A stretch of DNA of 64,000 nucleotides, from assembly GCA_951799405.1 (NCBI GenBank), contig OX637342.1:18089298-18153297 (forward strand), given 5' to 3'. This stretch comes from Agapetus fuscipes. Taxonomy: Eukaryota > Arthropoda > Insecta > Trichoptera > Glossosomatidae. Positions 10,637-19,200 of this stretch are shown here, one piece after another (position 1 is the first letter of the stretch; each line of letters opens with the position of its first letter). Both the position numbers and the translations under genes were made by a program. The notes under the pieces were generated by a model that saw nothing but the letters and a program-made list of their open reading frames with translations, searched no databases and was not told the origin of the DNA.

Positions 10637-11084
10637 AGATCAGTCTCTTTATTTTAATAAACCTCGTACACACACATCGGCGATACAGCCTGCCAACACA
10701 AAAAGCTTGTTCAAACAACGAGACGTGAAAAATGGACGTTTTATTTCTTAATCTACTGACACAATATTTGTGGACGGAAGATTTTCCCCTACGTTTCACG
10801 CATTCTCCCACTTACTTATATTCCTCACATTTGTCGGAGTAATATTAATATCTGAGCTTAACAAGGTCCTGGCTGGATTTAAAAATGATTACAACTTATT
10901 GTTAACATTTAACTGACATAAAATTTTCTAGCTCCATTTTTTTGTAAAATACCTAGTAGGAAATGATTATCTATTGAGTGATTACTTCTAAGTTAATTCT
11001 TAAGTAAGTCTTTCTTAAGTTAGTTTTTCATTCTATAAAATAAATTTTTGTTAAACTTTTTGAGTTTATTATCTACACAAGCAG
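10637..11084. other. unassigned intergenic sequence
   Basis: No gene or known repeat recognised. Confidence 0.4.
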
Positions 11085-11425
11085 TATTGCCAACAAACTG
11101 AGGACGTGCCAAAGAGCCTTTGAAAGTAGGATTCTGAGAATCAGCATCAGAGACAGGGTTCCAAACCAGGAGATACGTATCCCTGATGTAACACGGTGAG
11201 TGGCTTAAAGTGGCGCTGGGCTGGTCACGGCGCAAGGCAGGACCATGACAGGTGGCTGAAAAAGATCGTCCAGTGGCGACCCAGGATGTGCAAGCGGGGA
11301 GTGGGGAGACCCCAACTGAGGTGGCTGGACGACATCAAGGCAACTGCAGGCAGAGGATGGCTGAACACAGCAGCAAAAATACAGAAGTGGAGAGGATTGG
11401 AGGAATGGTATGCAAAAGGCTAAGG
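11085..11425 (+). pseudogene. BovB-like RTE LINE 3' fragment
   Basis: Encodes, over several frames, QRAFESRILRISIRDRVPNQ, LKWRWAGH, then GVGRPQLRWLDDIKA and KWRGLEEW. The tail is ggctaaggttgaagaaag. Closest to the fragments at 3975 and 63050. Confidence 0.75.
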
Positions 11426-12037
11426 TTGAAGAAAGAAGCTATTTCACAAATTGGAAGATTTAATTCACATAAAAAAAAACCAAAAATGAGTTGCTAAAAT
11501 ACAAGTATTGAATTCAATCTTTCTTTTCAACACACAGTTTCTGTTAATGCTTATGAAAAACTTGCACTTAAAACCTTAATACACATTTAATTCAACGGTA
11601 GTTCCGATGAAAATGTTTCATTGCTCTAAAACGCTTATTGTTTTAACTATTATTTAAAAGATTAATAATAAACATTTCTATTAATGCTGAAACAGTATTT
11701 AAACACCAATTAAATAAATTTAATAGTCGAGTTTTATTTGAGAAGTTCTGCACACTCTACATATATATATTTTTTATGTTTGAAAAAGATTTTGCAGCGT
11801 TGTAGCACAGCTCAAACATGAAACCACCAAATGTTTGTTTTTCAAATTATGCCAATTATAAATTATGAAAGATAACTCACAACTCAGCGAAATTCAGACT
11901 CTGTTTTTGCAGTCGCTTTTTTGAAACTTATTTGTCCTTACGATTTTTCATGTTAGGACAAAGTTGAACGTTTAGTTTATTGTAAATAGATGCATTTATT
12001 TAAAGTATAACAAAAATCAATTTACTTAAAAAATTCT
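11426..12037. other. unassigned AT-rich sequence
   Basis: No supported gene or repeat seen. Confidence 0.4.
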
Positions 12038-12256
12038 AAGATGCAAAGATATATTACCATTCAAAATTCTAAATAAATGAATGCCTCAAGCAAACACTTT
12101 GTTATGTTAGTTCGCACTGAAAAATGCGTCACGTGTACTTAACAAATTAAAAAAAAACAAAGCTTAAATGAATAATAAATCCTGCAAATTTTACCGACCT
12201 TTCCTGAAACAAAGATGACATTGGGAATGAGGACAATTTTATTTACAGTATGTTCC
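12038..12256 (-). mobile_element. SINE-C, old copy
   Basis: Recognisable by gatgcaaagatatatta, cgacctttcctgaaaca and gatgacattgg. It directly abuts the younger plus-strand copy, giving an inverted pair. Confidence 0.6.
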
Positions 12257-12513
12257 TTCACTTATAGGTTGGTATGCGGCTGACCACTCATGCTGTAAAA
12301 ATGGTTCACTTTGCCAATGTCACCCCTGTTTCACGGAAGAACGGCAAGAGTTGCAGGGTGTATGTCCATTTGAGATTTGGTTTTTATGTTGTAGGTTCAC
12401 ATGAGGCATGTGCAAGCGCGAACTTTTACATGTCTGGTTGTGAGAATGCATGTAATGTAAATCTCCAATGTAACATATCTTTGCAACTTAGATTAGATTA
12501 AATTAGATTAGAT
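12252..12513 (+). mobile_element. SINE-C, well-preserved copy
   Basis: Complete from gttccttcacttataggttg to the tail of GATTA units. It is close to the copy at 61775-62037 and useful for the family consensus. Confidence 0.85.
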
Positions 12514-12967
12514 GGGTGATTAGACTTATACCAACTTATAAGACAAGAGATAAAATTGATTTTTAAAATGTATTCTGTGTAATATATGTATGTTAGGTGT
12601 TGTGTATCGCGCTTGCTATTTTAAATCTGTAAATAAAAAAAATATTCCATCTAGAATTCTCGTCTAAGAAATGATAGATATATATTGTTTGTGTGGGTAA
12701 TACAATATATTTAGACAATAAATAAACTAAATACAAATACGAAAATAAAATAAAATGTACAACAATTATACACAAAGCTTTTAAAAATAAAAGTTAAAAA
12801 AAATAATTAATAAAGTATTTAAAAACGATTAAAAACTAGCGACTATACTCAGTGAAAACCAAGTTACTATATACTTAGTAACTTATTGATATTGAAATAG
12901 TCGTGTATAATATAAAATGATAAATCAACTCATGAACAAAAATTTTGTGTTTCATTTTTACATCATT
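12514..12967. other. unassigned AT-rich sequence
   Basis: Mostly A/T low complexity; no gene seen. Confidence 0.4.
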
Positions 12968-13202
12968 AAAAAAAAAAAAAAAAAAAAAAAACGCAACTAA
13001 GCTACACATATAGTGTAACTTCTTGCCGCGTTATCCCCGAAGGGGTCGCATGTGGCGAGTTGAACCTATTTATTTTTACAGGTAAGGGGGCCGGCCTTAC
13101 GCCAACCACTTCAGTTGAAGTGGGGGTTTCCCAGCTCCCGAGGGGGCTGGTACTCATTTCTTGTAAAGGCTGAGTAAACCTTGCCGGTATTTTAAAATAT
13201 AT
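12968..13202 (-). mobile_element. SINE-A, 5'-truncated, long T tail
   Basis: A run of about 23 A on the plus strand is, in element orientation, a long T tail after agcttagttgcg. The copy ends at the point where the LTR-1 solo LTR begins; no tRNA head is found beyond the LTR. Confidence 0.8.
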
Positions 13203-13606
13203 TGTTATGTAAATATGCAATATAAATATTAAAATAAGTATAGGTATTAGTTATAGCTAATAGGAATTCTTTATTGTATTGGTGGGTAGAATCGATGATT
13301 GTGAGTAAATAGAGAAGTCACTAGATTATGTGTTTCGAGAACAGTCTAGCAAAAATGTGTTCTCGACAGTTTCATCTTCTTAGTATAAAAAGGGTGCAAA
13401 TTGCTTGCACTGGGCAGTTGGTCTTCAAGCTCTCACAAATACAGTCAACAATTTAGATCAGTGAATCAAAACCAGTTAAAATAAATCCAAGTGTAATGAA
13501 ATAAATGAAAGTGTCTTTGTAAAAATAAATATAAACGTGTAAAATAAATAATTAAAAAGAAGAGTAGAGTTTTATTTGAAAAGTATCCGAATCAAAAATC
13601 GTAACA
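13203..13606 (+). mobile_element. LTR-1 solo LTR with ATAT target duplication
   Basis: TGTTATG to CGTAACA, flanked by ATAT (13199-13202, 13607-13610). It contains a tataaaaagggtgc promoter motif at about 13383 and matches the 3' LTR at 1488-1925. It lies about 200 bp beyond the stop codon of gene A. Confidence 0.85.
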
Positions 13607-13808
13607 ATATTTATAATTTTACTCAAACGTACACGATTAGTGTAATACCATTAAAGCTTCAAGATGAAGTCATACAATTATTTTGCTTTAAAGCCATGTA
13701 AAAAATATTTTCTTATAAAAAATATAAATTCTAAATGATAGTTAAATAAACATAAATATATCGAATACATTAATATTAAAGTCAAACAATAAAATATCAG
13801 TCTTTTTT
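13607..13808 (-). other. 3' flank of gene A
   Basis: No AATAAA or ATTAAA is found on the minus strand between the stop and the solo LTR. The first AATAAA downstream is at 13576-13571 inside that LTR. The true 3' end of gene A is therefore uncertain. Confidence 0.5.
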
Positions 13809-16251
13809 TCAGCGGTCTATGAACTCTTCTTCGCTGTCAGAATCTTCTGCTGGTCTGCGTTGAAGGAGTGGATGACCTTGAAGTTGGATGCCCATTGGAG
13901 GAGGTGGAACCATGCGGACTGGAGGCTGCTCGTCCTCCCGATTGTTTTCCAAGTTGATGACAAACCGGAGAACACCACCAGCTACCAATGGATTCTGGAA
14001 AAAATGGAAGACAGGTTATTAGATTGGTTCTTGAAATAAGATAGGTGAGTGAAATGGTAAGCATATGCTTTCAAATGCTGCTTGTGTGCTGACGAATTAA
14101 AATCCATACCTAAAATGAACAATAACTCTTCAAATTTTTTCTACCTTCCCTGAAATAGGGATGATATTGGCAAGGTGAACTATTATTTTATCGGATTGAT
14201 GGTTAGCTTCATATCAACCTATAAGTCAAGGAAGTAAAAAAAAGTATTGATGAAATAAAAAGGTTTCTAAAATTAATTGAAAATAACTCTTTTTATGAGA
14301 AGACATAGTTTTGCTTTCACTGTTTATTGAGTTTTATTAAAATTATTATTTGATAGATTTGTGAAGAGGACTGTAATTTAACAATCTTTTCTGCCTGGAC
14401 AAAAACAGGTATTATTATCAATTAATAATACATTATTGTTTATTATAATGAATTATTAATTAATAATTATCCAATGACATCTGTTCAACAAGGATCAATG
14501 TTATGGTCAAATGACCCAAACGGGGATCGAACCAACATTATTTTATTACGAATATGCCAGAAAGATCAGCCACTTGACGCCCTCGGCCATAACACCGATG
14601 CATTATTAATTCTAAAGAAAGTGTACTGTTTTGAGCGAGATGAATAAAAATAAATGTTGGGACTTACATTTTGTGGAGCCTCTTCCTCGATTCTTTCAAC
14701 GTCAACTTCTTCATCTTCGCTTTCTTCTTCTTCCTCGAATGCTCTCCTGATTTCTTCCCGGTTCATGCCTTCTGTAAAACAAGAAGTAACAAAACATATC
14801 AGCATATTAAGTGTGGATTATGAAAAAACATAGAAAACTCTAAGAAGTAGAGTAAAAAATGAATGGATGAAAGACAAAAATGCAAGTTGAAAGAGGATGT
14901 GAAAGTAAAGGTACAAAAATATGTGATGGTTTGGACATAAAAAAAAAACGCAACTAAGCTACACATATAGTGTAACTTCTTGCCGCGTTATTCCCGAAGG
15001 GGTCGCATGTGGCGAGTTGAACCTATTTATTTTTACAGGTAAGGGGGTAAGGTAAGGTAGACGTAAGCAAGAAGATGAATGGAAAATTGGAACTTTAAAT
15101 GGAAGAGGAATGAAGGACAAAGAACAAGAGTTAGAGAAAGAGATGAATGACAGGGAGATTAAAATTCTATGTGTGACTGAGACCAAGATGAAAGGTGAAG
15201 GGGAGAAAGTTCTGAGTAATGGTAGTTTATTCATTTACTCGGGAGTGAAAGATGGATGCCCTAGACAGGGTGTTGGTGTGATTATAATTGAGAGTGTGAG
15301 AAATTATGTTAGGAATTACGAATGGATCTCTCCTAGGATTCTTCTAGTGAGGATCAGGTATGGAAGTATGAACTTTTTACTCATTGCATGCTATGCGCCA
15401 GTAGATTCAGAATGTATGGAGACTAAAAATGAATTCTGGGATATGCTTGATGACACAGCCAGAATGAAAGACGAGAATGAAATGTTATTGCTTCTTAATG
15501 ACATGAATGGATGGGTAGGTAGAAGAAAGGATGAATATGAGAGGGTCGTAGGACCAAATGGAAGAGGTGTCATCAATGGCAGTGGGAGACGTCTTGTCGA
15601 CATGTGTGTGGAGCATGGTATGTTTGTATCAAATACCTGGTTTAAACATAAAGACGTGCACACATATACGTGGTATGGGCCAAATACTCGCACTGTCATT
15701 GACTACATATGTATGGAAGAATGTATGAGAGGTGCCATAAGAGATGTCAGAGTCTACCAAGGTGTATCCGTGGGATCAGACCATCATCTCTTGTGTGCCA
15801 CAGTAATGATAGGTAAAGTGAAAAGGGTTGAAAAGAACGAAAGTTATTAAGATGAAAAGAATAAAGGTAGAAAAACTAGATGATGAAAGTGTGAGAAATG
15901 ATTTTGAAGTGGAAGTAAGCCAGATTTTGAAATCGGATGAATGCAAGGAATTGGCGAAGAATGCATGTGTAGGAAAAATGTGGGAAACATTTAAAACATG
16001 TTTGGTTGAAAGTGCAAAGAAAGTATGTGGAGAAGTGACGATTGGGCATAGAAAAGGCAATGAATGGTGGAACTATAAGGTTAAACAAGCAGTGAAAGAG
16101 AAGAAAGAGAGTTATTTAAAATTGATCAATGATAGAAAGAATAAAATGTTAGAGACCGAATACAAGAGGAAAAAATGGCTAGCGAAGAATGAAGTTCAAA
16201 TGAGTAAGAGAAGTATGGAAGAGAAATTGAGTGAAAGAGCACAGAATGACT

Positions 16252-16284
<33 letters not shown>

Positions 16285-19200
16285 TGTTCTTTATTAGATA
16301 CTACAGCATTTTACATTTTTACATATTATAAGTGATCATGATAATTTAGTTTTACACCGCCAATTATAGTATCTATACATTTATTCATAGTAAGTTAAAA
16401 ATTTAAGAATTGAAGAAGTGGTGGGAAGATAAGAAGATGGAAAGGAGAATGATAGGAAAGAAATTAAGGAATTAAGTAGCCAAATAATGAAGATAGGATA
16501 AAACATAGAATAAGACAAATTAAGTTAGGATTTCGACAACTGCATTAGATTGCTTTTAAATTTATTAACAGATGTGGCAAACGGATCCAGAGCTGGATTG
16601 TCGCCACAAGTCCTATTGAAGCTCATACAGGCTCTATTTATAAAAGAATTTAAAAAATAATTGGTCCTTGATTTTTCTGTATAGAAGAGAGTATGATTGC
16701 GGTTGCATCTAGTAGGACAGTGGAATGGTAATTCGCCCAATAGGTATGAGCTATCAATATCATTATTCAAAATTTTATATAAGTAACAAAGGTCTATAAT
16801 GATTCTACGAGTTTCCAACGAGTAAATTTTGTGATGATCTAAAGCAAGGGTGTAGTTATTAAAATGGAGTCTTTTCCTAAAATTCAGTTGTTTGATATAT
16901 TTTTGTTGTACACGTTCAATTGAGTTTATATGGGTGATGTAGCTAGGGTTCCATATGGCAGATCCGAATTCGAGAAGACTTCTAACAAGAGAGTTAAACA
17001 GGGTTGTGAGAGAGTTAGGATCCTTAAAACATTTAGTGTTACGTATAATAAACCCTAGAGTTTTGAAGGCCCGAGAGTTTATATGCTCATAGTGCTTTGT
17101 GTAAGTTAGTTTGTCATCGAGTATTACTCCAAGATCCCTTATCTCCGTTGTATGTTTCAGACTAGTTCTGTTAATTTTGTAATTATAAATAACCTTTGAG
17201 CGATTCCTTGTGTATGAGATTGTACTGCATTTATCTGTATTGAGAAACAATTGGTTCTGTTCACAGTACTGTTCTAAATTAACTAAGTCCTCTTGCAGTC
17301 TTTCACAGTCAGTGACATCTCTCACCTCCCTATAAATTTTTGCATCATCAGCAAACAAAAGTATTTTTGAATGTTTAAAGCACTCATCTATGTCATTAAT
17401 ATATATTAAGAATAATAGAGGTCCAAGATGAGATCCCTGTGGCACACCAGAATGAATAGGGTGGTAATCTGATATATGACCATGTAAAACTACTGCCTGA
17501 AATCTGTCACAGATATATGAATCAAACCAACTCAAAAGACTTCCTCCTATACCCATCAGCTTGGCCTTTCTTACTAATATTGTGTGGCTTATTTATCTTG
17601 CATAGCACTTTACCTGGCACACTAAGAAGGCTAATCGGTCTGTAGTTACGGCAGTCTTTTTTGTCGCCTTTACCTTTGTAAATTGGCACAATGACCGCCT
17701 CTCTCCAGTCCGATGGAACCTCCTTGACACTAACACACAATTCGCAAAGCTCTTTCATCCATTCAATCACACATTCTCCTCCCGCTTTCAACATCTCAGG
17801 TCTCACACCATCCACACTTGCAGCTTTCCCATTCTTTAATTCCTTTATAACCTTTCTTACTTCTTCTTTCGATATTTTCAAAACATTACCCTCATCATAT
17901 TCTCCTTTCACAGTTAAATCACATTCATCTTCACCAAAAACCTCATTAAAATATTCTTTCCATCTCTTTTTTACATCTTCTTTATTCCACAGAATGTCTC
18001 CGCTGACATTTTTGATTCCCGGAGTTGTGGACTTACAACTTTCGTTGTTTTGTCTCACCCAGCTCCAAAACATCTTTTTATTGTCAGAAAAGTCTGGCTT
18101 TATGCCAGAAAGAGGTTGCGTAGACCAGATATTCGCGCTTCGACAGATAGTCGAAAAACAGCTGGCCGTAAATAAAAAGGTCTACGCGGCTTTCGTAGAT
18201 CTTGAGAAAGCCTTCGACTCGGTGGATAGAAGTATGATGTGGTGTGTGCTAGAGAAGTATGGTGTAAACAAAGCACTTTTGAATGCGATACGCGCCATCT
18301 ATGTAAATAGCAGGGCGTGTGTCAGGGTGGATGGAGAATACAGCGAGTATTTTAATGTGTACAAAGGTGTGAGACAGGGTTGCATAATGAGCCCATGGTT
18401 ATTCAATATAATCATGGATCATTGTGTTAAACAAGCGAATCTGGAAGGACATGGCATACAAATTGGAGAGAGAAAAGTCGGAGTTCTGCTTTATGCTGAT
18501 GACGCAGTATTAATTGCTGATTCAGCAGCGGAACTCCAGACAATGCTCTCTAGTTTGAACCATGCTCTGTGTGCAAGCAAGTTGAAAATTAATGCAAGTA
18601 AGACGAAAGTACTGATTTTTGACAGAAGGGATGAAACTGAAGAATGCACGTTCATGTTGAATGGTACGAAAGTTGAAATTGTGGATGAATTTAGATACTT
18701 GGGAAGTATGTTTGAAAAGAATGGAAAGATGACAAGAGAACTTGAGAATAGGGTGTGCAAGGGAAAGCAAGTGGTCGGTGCAATAGGAAGAATAGCAAAG
18801 AACAAGCGATTGACGATGGATCTAAGAATGGCGGTACACAATGGCATATTGTTACCGACTTTGATGTATGGAAGTGAAGCATGGACAGTGAATGATAGCG
18901 AAATGAGTAAAGTATGTACGGTGGAAATGAAGCATTTGAGAAGTATGACAGGAAAAACCTTGAGGGATAGAGTTAGGAATGAATGGGTAAAAAAAGAATG
19001 TAATTTGAAAGAGGATGTGAAAGTTAAAGTACAAAAGAATGTGATGAGATGGTTTGGGCATGTAGAAAGAATGAAAGATGATAGACTGACAAAGTATGTA
19101 TACAAAGAAAGTGTGAAAGGAAAAAGAGGGAAGGGACGACCGAGAAAAGTATGGAGTGATCAGATTGAGGAGATTGTGAAAGAATGGGATATACAAAGTG

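Noticed and set aside
12274..12501. Recurrent MRLTTHAVKMVHFANV-type proteins
   Set aside because: They are translations of SINE-C copies in both orientations.
13002..13220. Recurrent small proteins around LTQPLQEM..WETPTSTE at several loci
   Set aside because: These are translations of the SINE-A body; the same peptide appears wherever the SINE is, with no start or codon constraint.
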